64,000 nt of DNA. It comes from Palaemon carinicauda. Taxonomy: Eukaryota > Arthropoda > Malacostraca > Decapoda > Palaemonidae. Both the position numbers and the translations under genes were made by a program. The notes under the pieces are model-generated. The model saw only the letters and a program-made list of their open reading frames with translations. It searched no databases and was not told where the DNA came from. The DNA is taken from the NCBI RefSeq assembly GCF_036898095.1, contig NC_090730.1, forward strand, positions 22,163,666 through 22,227,665, in the 5' to 3' direction. Below are positions 9,818-20,116 of this stretch, piece by piece. The first letter of the stretch is position 1, and each line of letters begins with the position of its first letter.

Positions 9818-11560
9818 GTGATAAGCGCAAAGTGTTACAGTGTTGCGTTCGAGGGTTCGTCTGTTCGTGCCAGTTGTTCGCCTAGTCTGGGACCTCTTAC
9901 AAGCTCCCAAGCCCAGGGGAGAAGTAATGTCGAAGGACTTATGGGTTCATCAGGCCTTGATCGACGAACAGACGTTTCCCTCCGTGGTTTCGGGTGTATC
10001 CACTCACGTAGCCGACGTGATCACCCCACCCACACAAAGACGAGAGAGCCCATTTATTCCTCGTCTGCGGAAGAGGTTTCTCGCAGAAACCATGGACCAA
10101 ATCTTGCAGCTTTTAAGTGCAAGTCGGTCCCTTCCGCGCAAGTCCAACTCCTAGGTGTAGCTACTGCCACTGGGTCAGTTCGGACTTGCTGCAGTACGAC
10201 AACTGCACACCTCCCAGAGAGGCAAGGTGGTACCGCAACAGGCAGTAACTCCGTCTGTTGCCGCACCAGCTGTTTTAGACCCTCAGTCTCAACGGACAGT
10301 AGCTCCGTTTGTTGTTGTCTTTCATAGACCCAAGTGGTCCATGCTGCAGACTATACAGTCTCAGCTTGCTCCTTCATACAGGAGTATCATGCTGGAAGGT
10401 TGACAATGCAGCCTGTTAACCTACAACCCGCCGAGGTTGTGCGCTCAGCAGATACTGCGGCTGCCTGCTCCCACCCTCCACCTGTGAGAGCTCCACCTCC
10501 GATGCGCAGTCCACCCTGCCAGACGCATGTTCTTGCTGCGCCTCCTGCTTTCATGCGTGAGTTGCCGCATCGGGAGTTGCCGGGTTCCAGCACTATGAGG
10601 CAACCTCCTCAACCCATGAAGCAGGAGCCTCATGCTATGCGGCATCCTCCTCAACCCATGAGGCAGGAGCCTCATGCTATGCGGCAACCTCCTCTACCCA
10701 TGAGGCAGGAGCCTCATGCTATGCGGCTTCCTCCTCAACCCATGAGGCAGGAGCCTCATGCTATGCGGCATCCTCCTCAACCCATGAGGCAGGAGCCTCA
10801 TGCTATGAGGAGCCTCATGCTATGCGACATCCTCCTCAACCCATGAGGCAGGAGCCTCATGCTATGAGGAGCCTCATGCTATGCGGCATCCTCCTCAACC
10901 CATGAGGCAGGAGCCTCATGCTATGAGGAGCCTCATGCTATGCGACATCCTCCTCAACCCATGAGGCAGGAGCCTCATGCTATGCGGCAACCTCCTCAAC
11001 CCATGAGGCAGGAGCCTCATACTATGCGGCATCCTCCTCAACCCATGCGGCCTGAGCCTCATCCCTTGCAGCATGAGCCTCATCCCATGCAGCATGAGCC
11101 TCATACCATGCAGCATGAGCCTCATCCCATGCAGCATGAGCCTCATCCCATGCAGCATAAGCCGCATGCCATGCAACATGCTCTGCATACCTTACAGCAT
11201 GCTCTACATACAGCATGCTCTGCATTCCTTACAGCATGCTCTGCATACCTTACAGCATGCTCTGCATACCTTACAGCATGCTCTGCATTCCTTACAGCAT
11301 GCTCTGCATACTATGCTCTGCATACAGCATGCTCTGCATACCTTACAACATGCTCTGCATTCCTTACAGCATGCTCTGCATACAGCATGCTCTGCATACC
11401 TTACCGCATGCTCCTCAGTCACACATCTTTGGTTGTTGCCAACTCACAAGACTGTCAAGCAGTTTCATAACGTTGCCTTCTGGTCTGCTGCTTTTGCACC
11501 AGTGAAACCCTCACTGAGAGAACTTAGCTTTTCTCGGATATGGTTCCTGTAGATGAGAAA
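9818..11560 (+). pseudogene. DIRS copy A gag remnant
   Basis: Segments resemble the gag of copy C, for example [26 protein letters not shown] and ADTAAACSHPPPVRAPPPM, but they lie in several frames. The N-terminal Cys-rich domain is absent. From about 10,595 to 11,412 the sequence is a tandem array that lengthens a linker lying, in copy C, after the RELPH residues. After the array, a match to the copy C sequence LVVASSQ appears at about 11,430. The C-terminal conserved half of gag is deleted. Confidence 0.75.
10595..11412 (+). repeat. Minisatellite in gag of DIRS copy A: 42-, about 60- and 21-bp units
   Basis: The first part is built from a 42-bp unit read as PPQPMRQEPHAMRH. Near 10,807-10,935 a longer unit of about 60 bp appears, in which part of the 42-bp unit is duplicated. 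From about 11,050 a 21-bp unit (catgagcctcatcccatgcag) takes over, and from about 11,180 another 21-bp unit (gcatgctctgcataccttaca) repeats about ten times. All multiples of three keep a frame open. The neighbouring units share words, suggesting each array arose from the one before it. Confidence 0.9.
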
Positions 11561-11659
11561 GTGCTATTCTCCCTCCTTCTGATATTCCCTTGAGGACTCT
11601 GTCATTTGGAGAGGAGCCTTAAGCTGCTTAGCCTTCTATGGACTTTTATTTAAGCATAA

Positions 11660-12740
11660 CATGCTTCCAGGGAGGGTAATGGTTCCGCTTCAGTCGCTAA
11701 CCCCGTCTGTTGCCACACCTGCTCCCATAGACCTTGAGCTTTGTTGCAAGACATGCAGTCCAAGCTTAGTCCTTGTTAGAGGATTTTTTGTTTACGGAGT
11801 CAGTGTGTCACTGGGAAGACGTTCAACAACCAGCAGAGGGGACTTGTTGTGACGCAGTGCGGCAACCTCAGCAACCCGATAAGGAGTTGTCTGTACTACC
11901 CAGACAGTCTAGACAGTTTCGGGTTGTCGCTGTACTTCCTCGCTTCCCCATGGTTGACAGTTCACAGACTGTGCAGCAGTACCATGATCTTGTGTCCGGC
12001 TCCGTCAGACGACTGGCTTTTAAGAGCTCCCACAAGTCGTCGCTGTCTGGAGAATCTCAGATGGACTATGGATCTGACCAAGGAACTGGGCCTCCTGGTC
12101 AATTTAGAGGAGTCCCAGCTCGTCCCATCCCAGACCTTTGTCTACCTGGGTATGGAGCTTCAGAGTCGAGCTTTTCGGGCTTTTCCGTCGGCCCCAAGAA
12201 TCTACCAAGCCCTAGAATGCATCCAGAGCATGCTGAGAAGGAACCGATGCTCAGTCAGGTAGTGGATGAGTCTAACAGGGACACTTTCATCGCTGGCCCT
12301 GTTCATCGAGTTAGGGAGACTCCTCCTCCGCCCCCTTCAGTATCATCTAGCTGCTCACTGGATAAAGGACATGACGCTAGAGACGGTCTCAGTTCCTGTT
12401 TCCGAAGAGAGGAGGTCTACTCTAACGTGGTGAAAGAACAGCTTTCTTCTCAAGGAAGGTCTACCTTTGGCTGTTCAGAAACCCGACCGCCGTCTCTTCT
12501 CGGACGCATCAGACACGGGCTGGGGTGCGACTTTGGACGGACAGGAATGCTCGGGAACATGGAATCAGGAGCAAAGGACACTTCACATCAATTGCAAGGA
12601 GCTGTTGGCAGTTCATCTGGCCTTGATAAACTTCAAGTCCCTCCAGCTTAACAAGGTGGTGGAGGTGGACTCTGACAACACCACAGCCTTGGCTTACATC
12701 TCCAAGCAGGGAGGGACTCATTCGTGGAAGTTGTTCTAGA
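11660..12740 (+). pseudogene. DIRS copy A: gag segment joined to truncated RT and RNase H
   Basis: From 11,660 a gag-derived piece reappears (TPSVATPAPID and DAVRQPQQPDK, compare copy C). It joins abruptly near 11,995 to RT at DDWLLRAPTSRR, so everything before the catalytic Asp pair is deleted, including motif A. RT continues with [20 protein letters not shown] to about 12,262, where a frame break occurs. RNase H follows at 12,467 with [27 protein letters not shown] and [12 protein letters not shown]. The product could not be active. Confidence 0.82.
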
Positions 12741-13438
12741 TCGCAAGGGACCTCCTCATCTGGTCAAAAGATCGAAAGCTCACGCTGGTAACGAGGTTCA
12801 TTCAGGGCGATATGAATGTCATGGCAGATCGCCTCAGCCGGAAGGGTCAGGTCATCCCCACAGAGTGGACCCTTCTCAAGAATGTTTGCAGCAGACTTTG
12901 GGCCCTGTGGGGTCAGCCAACCATAGATCTGTTCGCTACCTCGATAACCTAGAGGCTCCCGTTGTATTGTTCTCCGATTCCAGACCCAGCAGCAGTTCAC
13001 GTGGATGCTTTTCTGCTGGATTGGTCCCATCTCGACCTGTATGCATTCCCGCCGTTCAAGATTGTCAACAGGGTACTTCAGAAGTTCGCCTCTCGCAAAG
13101 GGACACGGCTGACGTTGGTTGCTCCCCTCTGGCCCGCGAGAGAATGGTTCATTGAGGTACTGCTATGGCTGGTCGACATTCCCAGGACTCTTCCTCTAGG
13201 AGTGGACCTTCTACGTCAACCTCACGTAAAGAAGGTACACCCAATCCTCCACGCTCTTCGTCTGACTGCCTTCAGACTATCGAAAGACTCTCAAGAGCTA
13301 GGGGCTTTTCGAAGGAGGCAGCCAGAGCGATTGCCAGTGCAAGGAGGACATCCACTCTCAGAGTCTATCAGTCTAAAGGGGAAGTCTTCCGAAGCTGGTA
13401 CAAGGCCAATCCAGTTTCCTCAACCAGTACCACTGTAA
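12741..13438 (+). pseudogene. DIRS copy A methyltransferase-like region
   Basis: The open frame from 12,962 reads [16 protein letters not shown] and [14 protein letters not shown], the same as the region after RNase H in copies B and C. DIRS1-type elements are known to carry a Dam-like methyltransferase domain at this place; FPPF stands where such enzymes have an N-P-P-aromatic box. The frame overlaps the recombinase frame from 13,165 onward. Confidence 0.65.
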
Positions 13439-14334
13439 CCCAGATTGCTGACTTCCTGTTACATCTAAGGAACGTAAGATCCCTTTCAGCTCCTACGATC
13501 AAGGGTTACAGAAGTATGTTGGCAGCGGTTTTCCGCCACAGAGGCTTGGATCTTTCCACCAACAAAGATCTACAGGACCTCCTTAGGTCTTTTGAGACCT
13601 CAAAGGAACGTCGGTTGTCCACTCCAGGCTGGAATCTAGACGTGGTCCTAAGGTTCCTTATGTCATCAAGATTTGAACCTCTCCAATCAGCCTCTTTTAA
13701 GGACCTCACATTAAAAACTCTTTTCCTCGTGTGCTTGGCAACAGCTAAAAGAGTAAGTGAGATCCACGCCTTCAGCAGGAACATAGTTTTCACATCTGAA
13801 ACGGCTACATGTTCCTTGCAGCTCGGTTTTTTGCTAAAACGAGCTTCCTTCTCGTCCTTGGCCTAAGTCGTTCGAGATCCCAAGCCTGTCCAACTTGGTG
13901 GGGAACGAACTGGAGAGAGTACTTTGCCCAGTTAGAGCTCTTAGGTACTATCTAAAAAGGTCATAACCTTTACGAGGACAATCAGAAGCCTTATGGTGTG
14001 CTATCAAGAAGCCTTCTCTTCCAAGGTCTAAGAACTCAGTTTCTTACTAATCAGGCTTCTGATTAGGGAAGCACATTCTCATCTGAAGGAAGAAGACCTT
14101 GCTTTGCTGAAGGTAAGGACACATGAAGTGAGAGCTGTGGCTACTTCAGTGGCCTTCAAACAGAACCGTTCTCTGCAGAGTGTTATGGATGCAACCTATT
14201 GGAGAAGCAAGTCAGTGTTCGCATCATTCTATCTCAAAGATGTCCAGTCTCTTTACGAGAACTGCTACACCCTGGGACCATTCGTAGCAACGAATGCAGT
14301 AGTAGGCGGGGGCTCAGCCACTACATTCCCATAA
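13165..14334 (+). pseudogene. DIRS copy A tyrosine recombinase, broken
   Basis: It starts at the conserved MAGRHSQD methionine that matches MASR in copies B and C. The N-terminal SAM-like part and the core arginine ([14 protein letters not shown]) are present. A frame break near 13,845 leaves the frame at a stop (13,866), an internal stop occurs near 14,049, and the C-terminal part with [10 protein letters not shown] and FASFYLKDV reopens at 14,104. The recombinase joins the circular DNA form of the element to the target. This copy cannot make it. Confidence 0.88.
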
Positions 14335-14726
14335 TCCCATAACCTTTTTAACCTTTCTCTTGAATACTTTTTATGGGTTGTACGGTCGGCTAAGAAGCCT
14401 TCCACATCCTTGTTGATTTGGCGGGTGGTCAATTCTTTCTTGAGAAGCGCCGAGGTTAAAGGTTGTGATGAGGTCCTTTAGTATGGGTTGCAGCCCTTTA
14501 TACTTCAGCACCTAAGAGTCGTTCAGCATCCTAAGAGGACCGCTACGCTCAGTAAGGAAGACGTACTTAATAAAGGCAGAGTAATGGTTCAAGTCGTCTT
14601 CCTTACCAGGTACTTATTTATTTTATGTTATTTTTGAATAACTAATAAAATGAAATACGGGATACTTAGCTTCTTTGTCAACATGTATGCTGGTCTCCAC
14701 CCACCACCCTAGGTGTGAATCAGCTA
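14335..14726 (+). other. DIRS copy A 3' non-coding part
   Basis: Between the recombinase stop and the internal complementary region. It aligns by eye with 40,378-40,778 in copy B and about 41,993-42,401 (complement) in copy C, for example ggcgggtggtc and the cagtaaggaagacg segment. No gene seen. Confidence 0.6.
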
Positions 14727-14811
14727 CATGATCATCGGGTAAGATTAATATTGAAAAATGTTATTTTCATTAGTAAAATAAATTTTTGAATATACTTACC
14801 CGATGATCATG
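14727..14811 (+). repeat. Internal complementary region of DIRS copy A
   Basis: An 85-bp segment starting and ending with catgatcatcgggtaa or its complement. Its left half is the complement of the outer left end (ttttcaatattaatctt) and its right half the complement of the outer right end (the stretch ending gaaaataacat). It therefore corresponds to the two element ends joined together, the template logic described for DIRS1. The junction word reads aac-AT-tttt. Confidence 0.9.
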
Positions 14812-14857
14812 ATTTAATTGACCCACCCTTCCTCCCCATAGAGAACCAGTGGACCGA

Positions 14858-15051
14858 GGAAAAAATTGAGGTGGTGTTGACAAGAAGTACTGGAGTACCT
14901 GACCACAGATGGCGCTGTTGTGTACACCCCCACCTGTATAGCGATCGCTGGCGTATCCCGACCGTAGATTTCTGTCGGGCAACAGAGTTGACAGCTACAT
15001 GATCATCGGGTAAGTATATTCAAAAATTTATTTTACTAATGAAAATAACAT
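14858..15051 (+). repeat. DIRS copy A right inverted terminal repeat
   Basis: The segment is the complement of 8497-8650 and then continues outward with a different end (ttcaaaaatttattttacta, then gaaaataacat) that is represented only in the internal complementary region. Confidence 0.88.
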
Positions 15052-15054
15052 ATT

Positions 15055-15744
15055 GAGAAAATAGCATTGGAGAAAGAGGGTAACTTTACAATTTTTAGTG
15101 ATGCTAGGAGTGTCCTTCAAGCTTTAAAAGTTTTTAATCCTAGTAACCCTCTAGTTTTAAAGATTTTAGAATGGCTCTTTATTATTGGACGCAGAGGTAT
15201 AATGGTTCAATTTTGTTGGGTTCCAACACATGTAGGTGTGTCTGGGAATGAGAAGGCAGATTCACTGGCAAAGAATGCTGCATCCGAGTTGCTGCCAAGA
15301 AAGTATCCTATTCCATGTAATTATTATCTACCTAACATCAAGAAATTGCTTTGCAATAAATGGCAACAGCACTGGGATAGTCTAGATGGCAATAAAATGA
15401 GAGAGGTAACAAATGCCATAACTCCTTGGAGGTATAACATGATGCCCCGAAAATGGGAGACTTCTCTTTGTCGTCTCCGTATTGGTCACACTCGGTTAAC
15501 ACACGAGCTTCTGCTGAAGGGCCAACACCAACCGTATTGTGATGACTGTTTGGTACCTCTAACAGTGAGGCATCTATTGACCGAATGCCCTAATTATAAT
15601 AACTTGCGGAATAGATATTTGTTAGAGGCTCGAGGTGAGGGTGGCAGGTTCATCCTTGCCAAGATTCTTGGACACGATGTGTCCTACTATGCAAGTGGCA
15701 TTTTTAGATTTGTTTCAGAAGTGGGTCTTTTGAAAACTATCTAA
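15055..15744 (+). pseudogene. LINE ORF2, last part: RNase H end and C-terminal Cys/His motif
   Basis: After copy A the LINE frame resumes and carries the rest of RNase H: FSDARSVLQALK (catalytic Asp), HVGVSGNEKADSLAKN (His and last Asp). All four RNase H acidic residues are thus present across the split. The C-terminus has a C-x2-C-x7-H-x4-C motif (CDDCLVPLTVRHLLTEC), typical of LINE ORF2 tails. The 225-codon stretch is free of stops. Stop at 15,742-15,744. Confidence 0.9.
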
Positions 15745-15843
15745 CTTTTATAATGACTTACTGTATTAACTTTTATGGTTTCAATTGAATATTTTTACCC
15801 TAGATGTCAGGATGCCTGAAAACCTTAAATCAATCAATCAATC
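15745..15843 (+). other. LINE 3' UTR and (AATC)4 tail
   Basis: A short AT-rich 3' UTR ending in four AATC units at 15,828-15,843. The sequence changes to GC-rich DIRS family 2 DNA right after, which marks the 3' end of the LINE. Confidence 0.85.
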
Positions 15844-17371
15844 CTACGCGCCAATGCGACCCCTCGCCTACGTGCCATCCCTCGCCCGCGCGCACGAGCA
15901 ATTGCCTCCCGAGCTAGGCAAGGGGCTATCACTCGAGCGAGATACCCAGTGCGATGCCCAGCGCAACCCACAGCGTGTTCCCACACAGGATCCGGCAGTA
16001 CAACGCGTCAGGTCATCTTCATCGCGTTCTCCCCCCCCCCCCCCCCCCCCCCCCCCGTAGGCGCAGGACAGCGCACCCAACGAAGGGACAAAAATCTCCG
16101 GACGGGTCCAGGATCTTTTCTTCTACAGCTTCTTCCTTTCAGGCAGACCCAGTTGTAGTTTCCACTGCTAGGGATCAAACAATCCCCTTCCCATCAGAGG
16201 GTGTCTCTGACAGCGCTGCTGTCAGTTGGCAGCCCTGGTTTGGGCCCTTGATCAGAGTGGTTGTGCAGGCTTTCAAGCCCTCTTTCTCTGAACTGGGCCT
16301 CTAATCATCGGCTATCTCGGGCCCCCTGAACAGGAAGAGAGGAGTGGACGACGTGGTTACTTCTCCAAGGGCGAAACTGATTCCTCGGAAGCCGTCGAGG
16401 AAGGCTCCCTCCCCTCCCCAGACTTTCTCTCCGTCCCCCGTGGACGAGGACTTTCTGTCCTCGGGATTCTCGTGAGGTGAGGCGTTCTCCCATCGCACCA
16501 ATGGGAGAAACCCCACCTCGTGCCGAGAAGTCTCCTCGGGTGGAGGCGGAGAAGAGCCCCCCACCATCTTTCTTGGAATCCTGCATCCCTCCCAGGAGGG
16601 AGTCGAAGGACTCCAAGACGGTTCCGAAATCTTCTTCGAGGATCAGACCAGAACCAGCTAAGCCCGCGGAGAACGTCCATGAGACCCCCCAAGAAGAGCC
16701 TTTGGGGACTGGAGACCTTGCTGTGAGTCCATCAGGAGGAGAGCCCCAGGAGTCGGAGCATGCCTTTTGGCAAGTTTTGACTCTGATGAGGAATCTTAAC
16801 GGATTTTCGGATCCAGAGATTCCTCCTCGAGAGGGCAAGGACACGGTTCTGGACCGAGTCTTTGCTACTCAAAAAACCCCTAAAACCAGAGCGGCTTTGT
16901 CCTGGTCCCAGGGGTTCAAGAGTGCCAGAGATAAGGTCGAGAGCCAGCTCTCCTAGCTAGCCTCCTCCAGCCGTTCCAGCGCCGGAAACAAACTCCTCCC
17001 ACCTCCTCGTGTCCACCAAAGGAGGTACTTTGAAATCATCGAGGAGTCCTGTTTAGCTCTTCCCCTCCACCACTCGGTGGAAGAGCTCTCCAGGGGAGGC
17101 CCTCTCGAGAGAGACTCCAACCGGCCAGTGTCGTTCTCGTCCTCGGAGATTCTCGGCCAGGAGAAGGTAGCGAAGTGTGCCATGCAGGCCACTTCGTGGC
17201 TGGATATCTGGCTAGGATCTCTTGGCATCCGGATACGATCCGAAGTCTTGTCTTAGGAGAGTATCTGGAAGGCCTTGGAGACCTCCTTTCTTTTAGGCAC
17301 TCGTACTATCAAGTTTCTGGCCCACCAAGTCTCGAACTTGTGGCCAAGCCCCTTGGGCAGAAGTCAAGACC
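15844..17371 (+). pseudogene. Copy D gag remnant
   Basis: Charged, proline-rich coding-like sequence in several frames, the clearest from 16,477 (ending at 16,956) and its continuation to about 17,350 (QATSWLDIWLGSLGIRI). It lies where gag stands in DIRS copies B and C and contains no other recognisable domain. A run of 26 cytosines at 16,031-16,056 interrupts it. Gag identity rests mainly on position and on the acidic/proline composition. Confidence 0.55.
16031..16056 (+). repeat. C26 homopolymer
   Basis: Twenty-six consecutive cytosines within the gag remnant of copy D. Such a run is unusual in an otherwise coding-like stretch and may be a slippage product or an assembly weak point. Confidence 0.95.
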
Positions 17372-18654
17372 ATGTTGAAGAAGGACGCACTCCAAGAGGC
17401 CGTCGACGGGTCCCCAGGCTTCTACAGTCGACTCTTTCTTGTAAAGAAGGCGTCTGGAGGCTGGAGACCAGTCATCGACCTCTCAGCTCTGAACAGGTAT
17501 GTCAAGCAGACCCCATTCACCATGGAGACGGCAGACACGGTCAGACTCGCAGTGAGACCTCGAGACTTCATGTGCACACTGGATCTAAAGGACGCGTACT
17601 TCCAGATCTCGATCCATCCGTCTTCAAGGAAGTACCTAAGATTCAGCCTAGACAACAAGATCTACCAGTTCAAGGTGCTGTGCTTCGGTCTCTCCACAGC
17701 ACCTCAGGTTTTCACCAGAGTGTTCACCCTGATATCTTCGTGGGCACACAGGATCGGCATCCGTCTCCTCCGTTATCTGGACAACTGGCTGATCTTAGCA
17801 GACTCGGAGTCAACCCTTCTTCGACACCGAGACAAACTTCTGGGGATTTGCCAAGATCTAGGGATCATGGTAAATCTCGAGAAGTCTTCTCTGCTTCCTT
17901 CCTAAAGACTGGTATATCTAGGCATGATATTGGACACCAATCTCCACAAAGCCTTCCCATCAGACGACAGGATAGCAAGGCTGAGGAAGGTCGCAAGTCC
18001 TTTCCTCAGACGAAACGAACTCCCAGCCCAATCGTGGTTACGTCTTCTCGGCCATCTCTTATCCTTGGTGCATCTAGTTCCCAACGGTCGCCTCACAATG
18101 AGATCCCTGCAATGGCGACTCAAGTCCCGGTGGAGTCAAGGACACGATTCCCCAGACGTCTTGATCCCTATGGGTCTCGCGGAATGGACAGACCTTCAGT
18201 GGTGGGTGGCAGACGAGAACGTACGAAAGGGAGTGGATCTTCTCGTCCTCCCCCAAATTTGATGCTGTTTTCGGACGCCTCAAAGAAAGGGTGGGGGGTC
18301 CACGTTCTGAACCACAGGACTTCAGGCCTGTGGTCAAAATCAGAAAAGTGCCTTCATATAAATCTGCTAGAAATGAAGGCCGTTTTTCTGGCCCTTCAAC
18401 AGTTCCAACAGCACCTGGCGGGTCACTCTGTGGTTGTGATGAGCGACAACACCACAGTAGTGGCTTACATCAACAAGCAGGGAGGTACCTTTTCAGAACA
18501 GCTATCCCATCTTGCAGTAGAGATACTGAGATGGGCCGAAGTCCACTGGATTCCACTTTTGGCTCGCTTCATTCCAGGCAAAAGGAATGTGCTCGCTGAC
18601 AGTCTGAGCAGAGCGTCTCAGATAGTACCGAGTGGTCTTTGGATCGTCAAGTAG
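17372..18654 (+). pseudogene. Copy D reverse transcriptase and RNase H, broken
   Basis: RT opens with GFYSRLFLVKKASGGWRPVI, motif [12 protein letters not shown], and [15 protein letters not shown]. The catalytic box reads YLDNW where the other copies have YLDDW, so the second aspartate is lost. The RT frame closes at 17,905. Another frame, open from 17,275 to 18,654, carries the RNase H part: FSDASKKGWGVHV, NLLEMKAVFLAL, MSDNTTVVAYINKQGG and DSLSRA. The substitution plus the frame break rule out activity. Confidence 0.88.
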
Positions 18655-19214
18655 CCAACAAAGTCCTGACTTTGTGGGGTTCCCCGATTGTGGATCTGTT
18701 CGCGACAGCGTTGAACTTCAAACTGCCGCTGTACTGTTCCCCAGTCCCGGGCCCCAAGGCTCTCTGGCAAGATGCTTTCCAACAACGGTGGGACAACATC
18801 GACGTATACGCCTTTCCCCTGTTCTGTCTGATGAGGAGGGTACTCAACAAGACCAGACTATCGGTCAACCTCTCGATGACTCTCATAGCTCCGCTGTGGC
18901 ATCACGCGGAAGGGTTCCCGGACCTTCTGCAACTCCTTACGGAGCCTCCGAGAGAACTCCCTCCACGACACGAGCTACTCAAACAACCACACGCCAACAT
19001 CTTTCACAAAGCCATAGCTTCGCCTCGGCTTCACGCCTGGAGACTATCCAGCATCTCCTCGCAGAGAGAGGATTTTCGCAACAAGTTGCGGAAAGGATGT
19101 CTGGACACCTGCAAAAGTCATCCGCAGGGGTCTACCAGGCGAAGTAGAGAGTTTTCTGTGGTTGGTGTCATGGTAGGGGTATCTCTCCACTCGATGCCAC
19201 TATTCCAGCAATAG
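18639..19214 (+). pseudogene. Copy D methyltransferase-like region
   Basis: Reads LTLWGSPIVDLFATALN, then DVYAFPLFCLMRRVL and LIAPLWHH, matching the region after RNase H in copies B and C. The FPPF motif of those copies is FPLF here. It overlaps the recombinase frame from about 18,950. Confidence 0.6.
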
Positions 19215-20116
19215 TGGAGTTCTTCGAGTATTTGCGAGAAGAAATGCGCCTTTCAGTCTCTGCAGTGAAAGGCTATCGCTCAGCCTTAAGTCTAGCCTTC
19301 AGGCTCAAAGGAGTGGACATTTCTTCTTCGCTAGAACTTTCCCTACTCATACGTAGTTATAAACTTACCTGCCCTCAGTCGGAAGTGAGACCTCCTCCAT
19401 GGAACGTGGTTCGAGTTCTCAGGTCTCTTAAGAGACCTCCCTACGAACCATTACGCCAGGCTTCAGATCGCCACCTTACTTGGAAGACGGTGTTCCTACT
19501 AGCTTTGGCGTCAGCCAAGCGAGTTAGCGAACTTCATGGTCTCTCGTATGACATCGTCCATTCAAGGGGATGGGGGGAGGTAGCGTTCAGCTTCGTCCTT
19601 GAGTTTATTGCTAAGACTCAGAATCCGGGAGTGCCGGACCCTCGCTTCGACTCCTTCCGGATTTCGAGTCTTTGTTCCGTAACAGATCACCCAGACCATC
19701 TCCTACTGTGCCCAGTAAGGAGTCTGAGGCTATACCTGAAGAGAACAGCTGCAGTTCGTCCCTAAGTGCAGGCTTTGTTTGTCATCACTGCGAGATCGAA
19801 GAGGAGGGTTACCAAGAACGCCATCTCAGCATGGATTCGAAAGGCAATCCATCTATCCCTGAATCCTGACCCTCCTCCATCACGTCGTCCTAGAGCTCAT
19901 GATGTCGGGAGTAGCTACCTCCCTGGCCTTCAAGAAAAACTTCTCAGTGACGCAGGTTCTGCAAGCAGGGGTGTGGAAGCGTCAAACGACCTTCACAGCC
20001 CACTACCTGCAAGACGTGACCCACAGGAGGCTCGATACCTTCTGCAAGACGTGACCCACAGGAGGCTTGATACCTTCTCTATCGGCCCTGTGGTGGCTGC
20101 ACAACAGCTGGTTTAA
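18940..20116 (+). pseudogene. Copy D tyrosine recombinase, broken
   Basis: The N-terminal part (LLAERGFSQQVAERM) and core (GVDISSSLELSLLIRSYK, LASAKRVSELHGL with the first catalytic Arg) are clear. Stops at about 19,146 and 19,765 interrupt it. The C-terminal part is present in shifted frames (GVATSLAFKKNFSVTQVLQ, TAHYLQDVTHR with the likely nucleophile Tyr). A 35-bp tandem duplication at 20,007-20,076 changes the frame just after that tyrosine. Confidence 0.85.
20007..20076 (+). repeat. 35-bp tandem duplication in copy D recombinase
   Basis: Two adjacent copies (20,007-20,041 and 20,042-20,076), beginning ctgcaagacgtgacccac, differing at one position near the end (ctcgat versus cttgat). The unit length is not a multiple of three, so the duplication is frame-breaking. 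Confidence 0.93.

Larger units (their letters stand above)
8480..15051 (+). mobile_element. DIRS-type retrotransposon, copy A (internally deleted)
   Basis: The ends are inverted repeats, not direct LTRs: 8480-8650 matches the complement of about 14,858-15,051. An internal complementary region lies at 14,727-14,811. No target duplication is seen; only a shared AT stands at each junction (8478-8479 and 15,050-15,051). Inside are a gag remnant with an expanded minisatellite, a truncated RT, RNase H, a methyltransferase-like region and a broken tyrosine recombinase. Relative to copies B and C it lacks the C-terminal half of gag and the N-terminal half of RT, so it is non-autonomous. It interrupts the LINE RNase H domain. 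Confidence 0.92.
360..15843 (+). mobile_element. Non-LTR retrotransposon (I/Jockey-like, with RNase H), interrupted by two later insertions
   Basis: A LINE with ORF1 (zinc knuckles), then ORF2 with endonuclease, reverse transcriptase, RNase H and a C-terminal Cys/His motif, ending in four AATC repeats at 15,828-15,843. Simple tandem tails instead of poly(A) are usual for I-clade and related elements. The element is split by a Tigger transposon (4592-7413) and by DIRS copy A (8480-15,051); without them it would be roughly 6 kb. The left boundary is uncertain, since 360-804 is read as 5' leader only from its position. Frameshifts and stops in both ORFs, and a changed RT motif, make it a dead copy. 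The clade assignment (I, Nimb or similar) is inference. Confidence 0.8.

Noticed and set aside
10916..11552. Frames on both strands in the copy A minisatellite (MLHGMRL-, CSAYLTA- and HALHTLQ-type repeats)
   Set aside because: Shadows of 42-bp and 21-bp tandem units.
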